Notes: generated from the sequence alone by a model not told the origin. DNA of 64,000 bases from Sphingomonas sp. HF-S4 (GCF_032911445.1 NZ_JAWJEJ010000001.1:2914001-2978000), one strand, 5' to 3'; positions 50,843 to 60,656 are shown, numbered from the stretch's first letter. Program-made: numbers and translations.

Positions 50843-51583
50843 ATGCCCGCAACCCCCGCCTGGCCGCCGCAGTCCACTCCGCGCCTGTTCGTCGAGACCG
50901 AGCTCGCGCCCGGGCCTCTCCGCATCGACGGCCCGCCCGCGCACTATCTCATCCAGGTGATGCGGATGAAGGCCGGCGATCCGGTCAAGCTGTTCGACGA
51001 TCGCACCGGCGAATGGCTCGGCATCGCCCAGGCAGTGGGCAAGCGCGACCTCGTCCTCGACGTGACCGACAAGCTCCGCGAGCGCGAGCCCGTCCCCGAC
51101 CTCTGGCTGTGCGCCGCCCCGATCAAGAAGGGCCGGGTCGATTGGGTTGCCGAGAAAGCCTGCGAACTTGGCGTCGCCCGGCTCGCCCCGGTGCTCACCC
51201 GCCGCGCGGTGGTCGACAAGCTCAACCTCGATCGGCTGCGCAGCCACATGATCGAGGCCGCCGAGCAATGCGGCCGCACCGCGCTTCCCGAGCTGGTCGA
51301 ACCCGTCAAGCTGCCCGCGCTGCTGCGCGACTGGCCCGAGGGCCGCACGCTGTTCTTCGCCGACGAGACCGGCGGCACTCCCGCGGCGCAGGCGATGCAG
51401 GCGCACAAGGGCCCCGCGGCGATCCTGGTCGGCCCCGAAGGCGGCTTCGATGCCGAGGAGCGCGACGCGATCCGCGCGCACCCCGCCGCGGTCGGGATCG
51501 GGCTCGGACCGCGCATCCTGCGCGCCGAAACCGCGGCGGCGGCGGCGGTAAGTCTTTGGATGGCAACGGCCGGGGATTGGTGA
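50843..51583 (+). CDS. rsmE: 16S rRNA m3U1498 methyltransferase RsmE
   Basis: A 246-residue SPOUT-class methyltransferase. N-terminal PUA-like start PRLFVETELAPGPLRIDGPP, then AHYLIQVMRMKAGDPVKLFD and APIKKGRVDWVAEKACELGV; knot motifs ILVGPEGGFDAEERDAI and LGPRILRAETAAAAAVSLWM. It methylates N3 of U1498 (E. coli numbering) of 16S rRNA. ATG 50843 is chosen over the TTG at 50837. The gshA gene follows after 58 bases on the same strand. Confidence 0.94.
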   Translation: MPATPAWPPQSTPRLFVETELAPGPLRIDGPPAHYLIQVMRMKAGDPVKLFDDRTGEWLGIAQAVGKRDLVLDVTDKLREREPVPDLWLCAAPIKKGRVDWVAEKACELGVARLAPVLTRRAVVDKLNLDRLRSHMIEAAEQCGRTALPELVEPVKLPALLRDWPEGRTLFFADETGGTPAAQAMQAHKGPAAILVGPEGGFDAEERDAIRAHPAAVGIGLGPRILRAETAAAAAVSLWMATAGDW

Positions 51584-51641
51584 CCGAACGGTATGAAAAT
51601 CGCACTGGCGTGGGTCCCCCTGCGCAGCTAAAGGCCCGCGC

Positions 51642-53018
51642 ATGAGCACGAAGACCGTTTCGAACAGCAACGCAGCGGTCATCGAGGACCGTGCCCAGCT
51701 CGTCGAGTATTTCGCCCGCGGCGAGAAGCCCGCCGAGCGCTGGAAGATCGGCACCGAGCACGAGAAGTTCGTCTACTGGAAGACGCCGGACCACCGCGCG
51801 CCCAGCTATGAGGAACCCGGTGGCATCCACGCGCTGCTGATCGGCCTGACGCAGTTTGGCTGGAAGCCGATCTACGAGGGCGACAACGTCATCGCGCTCT
51901 CGGGTCCCGACGGCGCGATCAGCCTCGAGCCCGCCGGCCAGTTCGAGCTGTCAGGCGCCCCGCTCGACAACCTGCATGAGACGTGCGCCGAGACCGGGCG
52001 TCACCTCCAACAGGTCAAGGAAGTCGGCGACCGGCTCGGCATCGGCTTCCTCGGCCTCGGCATGTGGCACGACAAGACCCGCGCCGAGCTGCCGATCATG
52101 CCCAAGGGCCGCTACGACATCATGCTGCGCCACATGCCGCGCGTCGGCACGCTCGGGCTCGACATGATGCTGCGCACCTGCACGATCCAAGTGAACCTGG
52201 ATTATGCCAGCGAAGCCGACATGGCCAAGAAGTTCCGCGTCGGGCTCGCGCTGCAGCCGCTGGCGACCGCGTTGTTCGCCAATTCGCCCTTTACCGAGGG
52301 CAAGCCCAACGGCTTCCTGAGCTTCCGCAGCCATATCTGGTCGGACACCGATCCGGCACGCACCGGCATGCTGCCCTTCGTGTTCGAGGACGGCTTCGGC
52401 TACGAGCGCTACACCGACTACGCGCTCGATGTGCCGATGTACTTCGTCTACCGCGACGGCAAATATATCGACGCCGCCGGGCAGAGCTTCCGCGATTTCC
52501 TGCGTGGCGAGCTGCCTGCCTATCCGGGGCAGAAGCCGACGATCGACGATTGGGCCGACCACCTGTCCACTGCCTTCCCCGAAGTGCGGATGAAGCAGTT
52601 CCTCGAAATGCGCGGCGCCGATGGCGGGCGCTGGGGCCGGATCTGCGCGCTGCCGGCATTCTGGGTTGGGCTGCTCTACGACGGCGCGGCGCTCGATGCG
52701 GCCTGGGACTTGGTCAAGGGCTGGTCGATGGAGCAGCGCGAGGCGCTGCGCAGCGCAGTGCCAAAGCTCGCGCTCGACGCCCCGATTCCTGGCGGCGGCA
52801 CGCTCAAGGACATCGCTGGCCAAGTGCTCGATATCGCCGCAGCCGGGCTCAACGCCCGCGCGCGCTTCAATGCTTCGGGTGATAACGAGAGCGGCTTCCT
52901 CGATCCGCTGCGCGAGATCGTCCGCACCGGCAAGGTGCCGGCGCAGATGCTGCTCGACCGCTTCAACGGCGACTGGGCTGGCGATATCTCGCGGGTCTAC
53001 GAAGAAGCGAAGTTCTGA
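51642..53018 (+). CDS. gshA: Glutamate-cysteine ligase
   Basis: A 458-residue enzyme of the plant/alphaproteobacterial GCS type. Landmarks: RWKIGTEHEKFVYW, GDNVIALSGPDGAISLEPAG, QFELSGAPLDNLHETCAETG, LGFLGLGMWHDKTRAELPIM-like text and MLRTCTIQVNLDYASEADM. It joins L-glutamate and L-cysteine in the first step of glutathione synthesis, which the GSTs in the window would need. It is convergent with the ICMT-like gene (3-base gap). Confidence 0.95.
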   Translation: MSTKTVSNSNAAVIEDRAQLVEYFARGEKPAERWKIGTEHEKFVYWKTPDHRAPSYEEPGGIHALLIGLTQFGWKPIYEGDNVIALSGPDGAISLEPAGQFELSGAPLDNLHETCAETGRHLQQVKEVGDRLGIGFLGLGMWHDKTRAELPIMPKGRYDIMLRHMPRVGTLGLDMMLRTCTIQVNLDYASEADMAKKFRVGLALQPLATALFANSPFTEGKPNGFLSFRSHIWSDTDPARTGMLPFVFEDGFGYERYTDYALDVPMYFVYRDGKYIDAAGQSFRDFLRGELPAYPGQKPTIDDWADHLSTAFPEVRMKQFLEMRGADGGRWGRICALPAFWVGLLYDGAALDAAWDLVKGWSMEQREALRSAVPKLALDAPIPGGGTLKDIAGQVLDIAAAGLNARARFNASGDNESGFLDPLREIVRTGKVPAQMLLDRFNGDWAGDISRVYEEAKF

Positions 53019-53021
53019 CGG

Positions 53022-54302
53022 TTATCTCAGCCGCGCAAACAGCCGCGGCACTACGCCGTTGCGCGCCATCCAGGCCGAATATTCGCGATACGCCGGATCG
53101 CCGCCGAGATGCCGCTCCTCGGTCCGCGCCCGCCAGTAATAGACCCCGCTGACGCACGCCATCACCGCGGCGTTGCGCACCGCGTCGTGCCAGCCGGTGG
53201 TGGCGAGGAAGGGCATGGTCGAGAGCCACCAGAAGATGTTCTTCGAAAGGTATGCCGGGTGGCGTGACCAGGCATAGGGGCCGTGGGTCAGGATCCCGCG
53301 ATGCGTGAGATTGGAAAAGCGCAGCCCGAACGCGATCGTCGCCGAGGCATAGATCGCTGTGAGCCCGACCAGCACCGTGCCCATCACCGGCAGCACCCAG
53401 GGCGCGCCGCCCAACCAGTACGACCAGTCGGCGCTGCCCTGGTGATAGTCGAGCGGGCCGCCATTCCCCATCAGCAGGAAGGGCGGGTAGCAGATCAGCG
53501 CCGCGGTCCAGCCCGCGGCATAGGGGTTGGCGGTGCGAATATGCGCGTCGAGCGGGCGGAAGGTGAGGATGTACCCGGCAGTGGCGAACGCCACGTCTAT
53601 CACGAACATGAAGGTGACGCAGTACATCGCCAGCTTGACCGGATCGTCGAGCACCGCACGCGGATCGATCGACACGAACTCGGCAAATCCCGGCGGCACG
53701 ATCGCGACCATGAAGGCGAGGAAGAACGCCTTCACTGCCCAGCTGCGCAGATGATTGAAGATCGCCTCGGCGTCCCAGCCCTCGGCCCCCATCGCCCAGG
53801 CGCCGAGCGCCCAGGCGCCGTCGCGCGGCTCGATCAGCTTGCGGTCGAGCCAAAGTACATAGGGCACCGACAGCACGAACAGCGCCGGCGCCGCGACGGT
53901 GAAGCATTGCATCGCGAAAGGATAATTGGCGTAGCGCGTGTCCCACCAGACCCGCCCGAGCGCATAGATCGCGGCGATCGCGCCCCATGTCAGCCACAGC
54001 CCGGTGAGCTTGGTCACCGAAATATCGAGCGTCTCACGCCAGGGCCGTTTCAGGCTCCAGTCGATGCCGGTGGAGGGATTGCGGTGCACCTTGTCGACGA
54101 CCAGCGACCACACCACCATCGGCAGCGCGCAGGCGACGACATTGACCAGCGCGGCATAGGGCCCGGCCATGCCGAACCAGTGCGCGGCCAATACCCAGGC
54201 GGTCATTCCCGCCAGGCCGGCCAATCCGACGCCACCGCTCACTGCCGAGCGCGGGCGCGGATCGGCCTTGGCGCCACGGGCCAATGCGGGATCGTGATAC
54301 AT
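53022..54302 (-). CDS. Isoprenylcysteine carboxyl methyltransferase-like membrane protein
   Basis: A 426-residue polytopic membrane protein, with roughly ten hydrophobic segments. The C-terminal 130 residues match the ICMT/PEMT fold: RFSNLTHRGILTHGPYAWSR, HPAYLSKNIFWWLSTMPFL and RARTEERHLGGDPAYREY, with the RHPxY and EER(H/F)L SAM-binding positions. The long N-terminal membrane domain is unusual for simple ICMT proteins (about 200 residues) and is found in bacterial 'methyltransferase family' proteins of unknown substrate. Confidence 0.82.
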   Translation of the reverse strand: MYHDPALARGAKADPRPRSAVSGGVGLAGLAGMTAWVLAAHWFGMAGPYAALVNVVACALPMVVWSLVVDKVHRNPSTGIDWSLKRPWRETLDISVTKLTGLWLTWGAIAAIYALGRVWWDTRYANYPFAMQCFTVAAPALFVLSVPYVLWLDRKLIEPRDGAWALGAWAMGAEGWDAEAIFNHLRSWAVKAFFLAFMVAIVPPGFAEFVSIDPRAVLDDPVKLAMYCVTFMFVIDVAFATAGYILTFRPLDAHIRTANPYAAGWTAALICYPPFLLMGNGGPLDYHQGSADWSYWLGGAPWVLPVMGTVLVGLTAIYASATIAFGLRFSNLTHRGILTHGPYAWSRHPAYLSKNIFWWLSTMPFLATTGWHDAVRNAAVMACVSGVYYWRARTEERHLGGDPAYREYSAWMARNGVVPRLFARLR

Positions 54303-54429
54303 GGCCGAAACATCTAGCCCGCAATGGTTAGGGAGCAGTGAAGGATAAGACGCTCCCCGCCCCCTTTACCGCCGCCATTCCAACGGCCTAAGAGCCGCCA
54401 TCCCTTCCTCCGATGAGGTCGCTCCATCT

Positions 54430-56319
54430 ATGCTCCGTGCGCTTTCCGCCGCCGCCCTGCTCCTTGCCTCCGCCGCACCCGCGCTCGCCCAGGTTTCAGC
54501 GCCCCAGCCAGTGCCGATCGAGAACAGCATCCCGGAAGCGCGCGACATCGCCTATCCCGGCACCTTGCTGCTGGACGTTGACGCGACCGATACCCAGCGC
54601 GGCATCTTCCGCGTCAAGCAGACGATCCCGGTGGCCAAGAGCGGCCATATGGTGCTGCTCTATCCGAAATGGCTGCCCGGTAAGCACGGCCCCCGCGGTG
54701 AGATCGAGAAGCTGACCGGCCTCCAGATCCGCGCCAACGGCAAGGTAGTGCCGTGGAAGCGCGATCCGGTCGATGTGTTCGCCTTCCATATCGACGTGCC
54801 GAGCGGCGCGAAGAAGCTCGATCTCGAATTCCAGTTCGCCTCGGCGACCGTCGCCGACCAGGGCCGCATCGTCATGACTCCGGCGATGATGAGCCTGCAG
54901 TTCAATTCGATGAGCCTCTATCCGGCGGGCTATTTCGTCCGCCGAATCCCGGTCCAGGCCAAGGTGAAATATCCCGAGGGCTGGTCGGCCGCATCGGGGC
55001 TGCCGTCCAAGGCGGTCGGCTCGACCTACACCTATGAGAAGACCAATTACGAAGTGCTGGTCGATTCGCCGGTGGTCGCCGGACGCTATTATCGCGCCTT
55101 CCCCTTGAGCCCGCGCGTGACGCTCGACGTGTTCGCCGACAGCCCCGAGGAGCTCGAGGCCAAGCCCGAGCAGATCGAGGCGCACAAGCGCCTCGTCGAC
55201 CAGGCAGTCAAAGCGATGGGGTCGCAGCAATACGACCAGTATCACTTCCTGCTTTCGATCAGCGACGAGCTCGGCGGGATCGGGCTAGAGCATCACCGCA
55301 GCTCCGAGAACGGCGTGAAGCCGGGCTATTTCATCAAGTGGGACGACAACCCGACCGGTCGCAACCTGCTTCCGCACGAATTCACCCATAGCTGGGACGG
55401 CAAGTATCGCCGCGGCGCCGATCTGTGGGCGCCCGATTACCGCACCCCCACGCGTGGTTCGCTGCTCTGGGTCTATGAGGGCCAGACTCAATTCTGGGGC
55501 TATGTCCTCCAGGCGCGCTCGGGGCTGGTGACCAAGGACAACACGCTCGAATCCTATGCTTCGATCATGGCGAGCCTCGACAACCGCAAGGCACGCGAAT
55601 GGCGGCCGATGGGCGATACCACCAACGATCCGGTGATCAGCGCCCGCGCACCCAAGGGCTGGGTAAGCTGGCAGCGCTCGGAGGATTATTACAACGAAGG
55701 CCTGCTGATCTGGATGGAAGTCGATTCGATCCTGCGCGAGCAGTCGCGCGGCACCAAGTCGATCGACGATTTCGCGCAGGCGTTCTTCAAGGGTCGCGAC
55801 GGCGACTACGGCCAGGTCACCTACACCTTCGACGACGTCGTCCGCACCCTCAACGCGATCCAACCCTATGACTGGCGCACGCTGCTCGACCAGCGCGTCA
55901 ACCATGTGTCTTCGCGCGCGCCGCTGAGCGGCTTCGAGCGCAACGGCTATAAATTGGTCTATACCGAGGAGCCCAACAAGGCGACGCCCAAGACCACCGT
56001 CGATCTCGCATACTCGCTCGGCCTGACACTGGGTGCCAAGGGCATCACCACCGTCGCCTGGGATAGCCCCGCGTTCGACGCGGGAATCGACCTCGGCGAC
56101 GAGATCGTCGCGGTCAACGGACGCGGCTATACCGGCGACCGCCTGAAGGACGCCGTCAAGCAGGCCAAGGGCGGCAAGGAGCCGATCAAGCTGCTCCTCA
56201 AGAGCGGCGATCGCTACCGCGAAGTCGCCATCGACTATCACGATGGGCTTCGCTATCCGCACCTCGTGAAGACGGCCACGGGAGAGGCTGGCCTCGACAA
56301 GTTGCTCCAGCCCCGCTGA
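54430..56319 (+). CDS. Secreted M61 family glycyl aminopeptidase with PDZ domain
   Basis: A 629-residue exported peptidase. Signal peptide MLRALSAAALLLASAAPALA. The N-terminal M61 domain is DVDATDTQRGIFRVKQTIPV and beyond; the zinc site is LPHEFTHSWDGKYRRG (HExxH) near residue 315, with the second Glu ligand in LLWVYEGQTQFWGY. A C-terminal PDZ domain (about residues 535-610) has FDAGIDLGDEIVAVNGRGYT. Family members release N-terminal Gly or Ala. The inorganic pyrophosphatase gene follows after 34 bases. Confidence 0.93.
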   Translation: MLRALSAAALLLASAAPALAQVSAPQPVPIENSIPEARDIAYPGTLLLDVDATDTQRGIFRVKQTIPVAKSGHMVLLYPKWLPGKHGPRGEIEKLTGLQIRANGKVVPWKRDPVDVFAFHIDVPSGAKKLDLEFQFASATVADQGRIVMTPAMMSLQFNSMSLYPAGYFVRRIPVQAKVKYPEGWSAASGLPSKAVGSTYTYEKTNYEVLVDSPVVAGRYYRAFPLSPRVTLDVFADSPEELEAKPEQIEAHKRLVDQAVKAMGSQQYDQYHFLLSISDELGGIGLEHHRSSENGVKPGYFIKWDDNPTGRNLLPHEFTHSWDGKYRRGADLWAPDYRTPTRGSLLWVYEGQTQFWGYVLQARSGLVTKDNTLESYASIMASLDNRKAREWRPMGDTTNDPVISARAPKGWVSWQRSEDYYNEGLLIWMEVDSILREQSRGTKSIDDFAQAFFKGRDGDYGQVTYTFDDVVRTLNAIQPYDWRTLLDQRVNHVSSRAPLSGFERNGYKLVYTEEPNKATPKTTVDLAYSLGLTLGAKGITTVAWDSPAFDAGIDLGDEIVAVNGRGYTGDRLKDAVKQAKGGKEPIKLLLKSGDRYREVAIDYHDGLRYPHLVKTATGEAGLDKLLQPR

Positions 56320-56353
56320 GACGGGGCGGGGCGCCAACCAAGCAAGGTCCCTA

Positions 56354-56938
56354 ATGCGCATCGACTTGATTCCGGTGGGCGAGAATCCGCCGCATACCCT
56401 GAACGTGATCATCGAAGTCCCGACCGGCGGCGAGCCGGTCAAGTACGAGTTCGACAAGGCCAGCGGCGCGCTGTTCGTCGATCGCATCCTCCACACGCCG
56501 ATGCGCTATCCGGCGAATTACGGTTTCGTGCCGCATACGCTCTCGCCCGACGGCGATCCGCTCGACGCGCTGGTGATCGCGCGCTCGCCCTTCATCCCGG
56601 GCTGCGTCGTCCGCGCGCGCCCGATCGCAGTGCTCAACCTCGAGGACGAGGCAGGCGGCGACGAGAAGCTGGTCTGCGTCCCCGACGACAAGACCTTTCC
56701 CTATTATTCGGACATCGAGGAAAAGGACGACCTTCCCAGCATCGTGATGGAGCAGATCGAGCATTTCTTCACCCACTATAAGGACCTGGAGAAGAAGAAG
56801 TGGGTGCGCATCGGCACCTGGGGCGGCGCAGAAGATGCGCGCCGGATCACCCTGGAAGCGATCGAGCGCTACAACAGCGACAAGGCGGCGGCGAAGGAAT
56901 CGGTCGACGCGACCGGCGTCGATACGCCGCAGGGCTGA
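56354..56938 (+). CDS. ppa: Inorganic pyrophosphatase, class I
   Basis: A 194-residue family I pyrophosphatase. It reads MRIDLIPVGENPPHTLNVII, EYDKASGAL-like (EFDKASGALFVDRI), MRYPANYGFVPHTLSPDGDP, with the signature DGDPLDALVIARSP. It hydrolyses PPi to drive biosynthesis. It is likely co-transcribed with the M61 peptidase and followed by a hairpin repeat (56957-57060). Confidence 0.96.
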   Translation: MRIDLIPVGENPPHTLNVIIEVPTGGEPVKYEFDKASGALFVDRILHTPMRYPANYGFVPHTLSPDGDPLDALVIARSPFIPGCVVRARPIAVLNLEDEAGGDEKLVCVPDDKTFPYYSDIEEKDDLPSIVMEQIEHFFTHYKDLEKKKWVRIGTWGGAEDARRITLEAIERYNSDKAAAKESVDATGVDTPQG

Positions 56939-56956
56939 CCCAAGGTCTATTGCTTG

Positions 56957-57060
56957 ACCTGGGCCCCGGCGAAGGCCGGGCCCCAGGTTCGGCGAACGCA
57001 GCAGAAATAGCGCCGTCTCTCGAGACCTTTGCACCTGGCCCCGGCCTTCGCCGGAGTACA
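56957..57060. repeat. Paired REP-like hairpins after ppa
   Basis: ACCTGGGCCCCGGC-GAAG-GCCGGGCCCCAGGT (one mismatch) at 56957-56988, and an inverted partial copy CACCTGGCCCCGGCCTTCGC (from 57032). The first hairpin also fits a ppa terminator. The CCGGCGAAGGCCGG core is a common intergenic motif in this group. Confidence 0.7.
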
Positions 57061-57101
57061 GTTTGCTTCCACGCGCCTCGATCAGCCTCTAGGCTCGCCC
57101 C

Positions 57102-57746
57102 ATGGCCACCCCCACCCCGCCCGGCATCGGCAACCAGATCGCGCCACCGCGCTTCCTGCTGTTCCTCGCAGTTACTGCCGCTGCTTCGCTGGCAGCGATC
57201 TCGATGCTGGGCCTGCGCACCGGCGTGATGATCGGCTTCGATGCCGGCGCCACGGTCTTCCTGCTCTCGGCGCTGCCGCTGCTGCGCCACCGCTCGGACG
57301 ACATGCGCCGCTCGGCAAGCCGCAACGACGCCAACCGACTGCTGCTGCTGTTCCTTACCCTGGCCGTGAGCCTCGTCGTCCTCGTCGCGGTGGCCAGCGA
57401 GTTGATGCAGGCGCGGTCGCCCGATGCCCGTTCGATCGGGTTGATCGTCGGCACGCTGGTACTGTGCTGGGTGTTCAGCAATACGATCTACGCGCTGCAT
57501 TACGCCCATCTCTACTACCGCGCCGACGACGGCGGCGATGCGGGTGGGCTGCAATTCCCCGAAGAGCCCGAGCCCGATTATTGGGACTTCGTCTATTTCG
57601 CCTTCTGCCTGGGCATGACCTTCCAGACCAGCGATGTCAGCGTCACCGACCGCGGCATCCGCAAGGTCGTCACGCTGCATTGCCTCGCGGCATTCGTGTT
57701 CAACCTTGGCATCGTCGCGTTTACGATCAACGTGCTGGGAGGATAG
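57102..57746 (+). CDS. DUF1345 membrane protein
   Basis: A 214-residue membrane protein with about five hydrophobic segments. Family text: RNDANRLLLLFLTLAVSLVV, SNTIYALHYAHLYYRADDGG, DYWDFVYFAFCLGMTFQTSD and LHCLAAFVFNLGIVAFTINV. DUF1345 has unknown function and a domain order recalling voltage-gated-channel-like pore regions (FAFCLGMTFQTSDVS). ATG 57102 is followed by the conserved text at once. Confidence 0.9.
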   Translation: MATPTPPGIGNQIAPPRFLLFLAVTAAASLAAISMLGLRTGVMIGFDAGATVFLLSALPLLRHRSDDMRRSASRNDANRLLLLFLTLAVSLVVLVAVASELMQARSPDARSIGLIVGTLVLCWVFSNTIYALHYAHLYYRADDGGDAGGLQFPEEPEPDYWDFVYFAFCLGMTFQTSDVSVTDRGIRKVVTLHCLAAFVFNLGIVAFTINVLGG

Positions 57747-57754
57747 CGGGAGAC

Positions 57755-58111
57755 CTACCGCTTCTTCGGCTTCTTCTTCGGGGCACGCTGCCCGGCGGCG
57801 ATGGCCAGCCCAGCCCATTCGCGCAGCGTATCGGCGTCGTCATAAACGTCGTCGGGCGCGCGGCGATAGTTCATCGTGCCGATCCGGCCATTGGCGAATT
57901 GATAGGTGAAGCGGTCGCACCCGGCCGCGTCCCAGCGCGCATCGGTCTCGGCATCGGCCTTGAAGCGCAACACGCCATCCGACGTGACGATCGCGAAGGC
58001 CGCGCCGTCCAGGTACAACGTCGCGCCGCCCATCATCCGGCGCATCGTCACGCTCCCGGCCGGCTCGAGCGCCTCGCGCACCCAATCGACCAGCCCCTCG
58101 TCGAGCGCCAT
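57755..58111 (-). CDS. TfoX N-terminal domain protein
   Basis: A 118-residue protein with the TfoX-N motifs: LVDWVREALEPAGSVTMRRM, MMGGATLYLDGAAFAIVTSD, LRFKADAETDARWDAAGCDR and MNYRRAPDDVYDDADTLREW. The tail is Lys-rich (APKKKPKKR). It lacks the C-terminal TfoX domain; such short forms are common outside competence systems and function is unknown. Its ATG overlaps the GNAT stop (TAATG). Confidence 0.9.
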   Translation of the reverse strand: MALDEGLVDWVREALEPAGSVTMRRMMGGATLYLDGAAFAIVTSDGVLRFKADAETDARWDAAGCDRFTYQFANGRIGTMNYRRAPDDVYDDADTLREWAGLAIAAGQRAPKKKPKKR

Positions 58112-58587
58112 TATAGCCCCGCCAGCCGGGCGAGCGCGTCCCCTGCGACGCGCTGGACGCGCCATTCGTCCATGCCGACGGCGCCCATCGCACGGTAGAA
58201 TTGGATCGCCGGCTCGTTCCAGTCGAGCACGGACCATTCGAAGCGCCCGCAGCCGCGATCGAGCGCAAGGCCGGCAAGGTGCCGGAGCAGCGCGGTCCCA
58301 ACGCCCGCCCCGCGCGCCGCAGGCGTGACGTAGAGGTCCTCGAGATAGATCCCGGGCTTCCCGGTCCAAGTCGAGAAGTTCTGGAAGAACAGCGCGAAGC
58401 CCACCGCCTCGCCGCCCAGCTCGGCGATCACCGCTTCGGCTGCCGGCCGCTCTCCGAACAGCGCGGCTTCCAGCATGGGCTCGGTCGCCTCGACGGCGTC
58501 GGGCTCGCGCTCGAATTCGGCGAGCTCGCGGACCAGCCTCAGGATCAGCGGCACATCGGCGGCGGTGGCGGGACGGATCTGGGTCAT
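58111..58587 (-). CDS. GNAT family N-acetyltransferase
   Basis: A 158-residue GNAT enzyme. Start MTQIRPATAADVPLILRLVR; the acetyl-CoA loop is LYVTPAARGAGVGTALLRHL, preceded by GKPGIYLEDLYV, and EWSVLDWNEPAIQFYRAMGA follows. This wording is that of the diamine (SpeG/SSAT-like) acetyltransferases. ATG 58587 overlaps the EamA stop by 4 bases. Genes EamA, GNAT and TfoX form a tightly packed unit. Confidence 0.92.
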   Translation of the reverse strand: MTQIRPATAADVPLILRLVRELAEFEREPDAVEATEPMLEAALFGERPAAEAVIAELGGEAVGFALFFQNFSTWTGKPGIYLEDLYVTPAARGAGVGTALLRHLAGLALDRGCGRFEWSVLDWNEPAIQFYRAMGAVGMDEWRVQRVAGDALARLAGL

Positions 58588-59486
58588 GGAAGTACGGTCT
58601 CCGCTTCGGGGGCAGCGCCGCGGCCGCCCTGCCTGCGCGCCGCGATCAGACAGCCCGCAACGATCAGCAGCGTGCCCGCGATCGTGGCCGCAGTCAGCTT
58701 CTCGCCGAAGATCCACCAGCCCATCAGCGAAGCCCAGATGAACGCCGTATATTCGACCGATACGAGCACCTGCGCTTCGGCGCGAGCATAGGCCCAGGAC
58801 AGCAGCAGCAGCGAGACGATCGCGAGCAGCGCGGCGGCGCCGATCCCCGGCCAGTGCTCTGCGGCCGGAACCGCGAGCCACCAGGGCGCCGCGAGCCCGA
58901 GCAGGCCGAGCACGAACAGGTTCTGGAAGAAGGCGATTTCGAGCGGCCTGGCGAGCTGCGCCTGGTGCCGCGCGACGACGAGGTTGGCGGCATAGACCAC
59001 CGCCGAGAACAGCACGGCGGCCATGCCCAGCACCGTCTCATGGCTGTGCGTGCCCCCGATGCGCCCTGCGACGACCACTGCCACCCCGCCAAGCCCGATC
59101 AGCGATCCCCACAAGGATTGCGCGCCGATGCGCTCCTTGAGGAACAAGGCGGCGAGCCCGAGCGCGATCAGCGGTGCGATGAACGACAAGGCGATCGCCT
59201 CGGCAAGCGGCACGCGGACGATTCCCCAGAAGAACGAACTCGCCATCGCCGCGACGAGGATCGACCGGCCGAAATGCACCTTCATCGTGCTGCGTGCCGG
59301 GAGCGCGGGCCGCGTGAACGCGTAGAGACCGCCCGTGAGGAGCACGGCGACTCCGATCCGCCAGACCAGCATGTTGTACGCACCGATCTCGATCGACACG
59401 GCCTTCATCACCGCGTCCATCACCGCATAAAAGGCAATGCCGAGACACGCCGCGGCGAACGCGGCGGGAACCTGGTTGCGCGCCAC
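58584..59486 (-). CDS. EamA/DMT-family transporter
   Basis: A 300-residue protein with ten transmembrane helices in two EamA halves (for example FAAACLGIAFYAVMDAVMKA, VLLTGGLYAF and MAAVLFSAVVYAANLVVARH, FIWASLMGWWIFGEKLTAAT). The drug/metabolite transporter superfamily exports amino acids, nucleosides or other small molecules; substrate unknown. Heads the unit EamA-GNAT-TfoX. Confidence 0.92.
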   Translation of the reverse strand: MARNQVPAAFAAACLGIAFYAVMDAVMKAVSIEIGAYNMLVWRIGVAVLLTGGLYAFTRPALPARSTMKVHFGRSILVAAMASSFFWGIVRVPLAEAIALSFIAPLIALGLAALFLKERIGAQSLWGSLIGLGGVAVVVAGRIGGTHSHETVLGMAAVLFSAVVYAANLVVARHQAQLARPLEIAFFQNLFVLGLLGLAAPWWLAVPAAEHWPGIGAAALLAIVSLLLLSWAYARAEAQVLVSVEYTAFIWASLMGWWIFGEKLTAATIAGTLLIVAGCLIAARRQGGRGAAPEAETVLP

Positions 59487-59531
59487 GGTCAGCGGATCAT
59501 GCCGGTATCGAGTCCCCCAGCGGCATGCTTG

Positions 59532-60656
59532 CTATTCCGCCGCCACGGATGTGGCTTCACTCGCCGCCTCGATCTCCGCTGCCTTGGCCTCAACCAGCTT
59601 GACGATGTGCGACACCATGTCGGCGTCCTGGACATGGTGGTCGGTAATCCCCGAGAGGTACACCATGTGCTTGCCGTTGCCGCCGCCGGTGATGCCGATA
59701 TCGGTTTCGCGCGCCTCGCCGGGTCCGTTGACCACGCAGCCGAGCACCGAGAGGCTCATCGGGGTGCGGATGTGCTGGAGCCGCTCTTCCAGCGCCTGAA
59801 CGGTGCGGATCACGTCGAAGCCCTGGCGCGCGCAGCTGGGACACGAAACGACGCGAACGCCGCGGTTGCGGATGCCGAGCGCCTTGAGGATCTCGAAGCC
59901 TACCCGCACTTCCTCCTCGGGCTCAGCCGAGAGGCTGACGCGGATCGTGTCGCCGATGCCGTACCAGAGCAGACTGCCGATCCCGATCGACGACTTGACC
60001 GTCCCGCCAACGAACCCGCCGGCCTCGGTAATGCCCAGGTGCAGCGGGCAATCGACCTGGTCGGCGAGTTGCTGGTACGCGGCAACCGCGAGGAACAGGT
60101 CGCTCGCCTTCACCGCGACCTTGAACTCGTGGAAGTCGCGATCCTGAAGCAGCTTGATGTGATCGAGCGCCGACTCGACCAGCGCTTCCGGGCACGGCTC
60201 GCCATATTTCTCGAGCAGGTCCTTCTCGAGCGACCCGGCGTTGACCCCGATCCGGATGGCGCAGCCGTTGGCCTTGGCGGCGTTGACGACTTCGTTGACG
60301 CGGTCGGCGCTGCCGATGTTTCCGGGGTTGATCCGCAGGCACGCGGCGCCCGCATCGGCCGCCTCGAGCGCGCGCTTGTAGTGGAAATGGATGTCGGCGA
60401 CGATCGGCACGCGGCTGGCGCGGACGATCTGCTTCAGCGCCGCGGTGCTCTCCACGTCGGGACACGAGACGCGGATGATATCGGCTCCGGCGTCCTCGCA
60501 GCGGCGGATCTGGTCGATCGTCGCGCGCGGATCGCTGGTCGCGGTATTGGTCATCGTCTGCACCGTCACCGGCGCGTCGCCGCCGACGGGGACGTTGCCC
60601 ACCATGATCTGGCGGCTCTGACGGCGCGCGATATCGCGCCAGGGGCGGAGAGACAT
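59532..60656 (-). CDS. ispG: 4-hydroxy-3-methylbut-2-enyl-diphosphate synthase IspG (GcpE)
   Basis: A 374-residue enzyme of the MEP isoprenoid pathway. TIM-barrel start: [39 protein letters not shown]. The [4Fe-4S] cysteines are in [15 protein letters not shown] and [20 protein letters not shown]. It reduces MEcPP to HMBPP using flavodoxin or ferredoxin. ATG 60656 (GGCGGAGAGAC upstream) is chosen; the frame continues to 60887 over the acyltransferase start region. Divergent from the acyltransferase gene, 72 bases apart. Confidence 0.96.
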   Translation of the reverse strand: MSLRPWRDIARRQSRQIMVGNVPVGGDAPVTVQTMTNTATSDPRATIDQIRRCEDAGADIIRVSCPDVESTAALKQIVRASRVPIVADIHFHYKRALEAADAGAACLRINPGNIGSADRVNEVVNAAKANGCAIRIGVNAGSLEKDLLEKYGEPCPEALVESALDHIKLLQDRDFHEFKVAVKASDLFLAVAAYQQLADQVDCPLHLGITEAGGFVGGTVKSSIGIGSLLWYGIGDTIRVSLSAEPEEEVRVGFEILKALGIRNRGVRVVSCPSCARQGFDVIRTVQALEERLQHIRTPMSLSVLGCVVNGPGEARETDIGITGGGNGKHMVYLSGITDHHVQDADMVSHIVKLVEAKAAEIEAASEATSVAAE

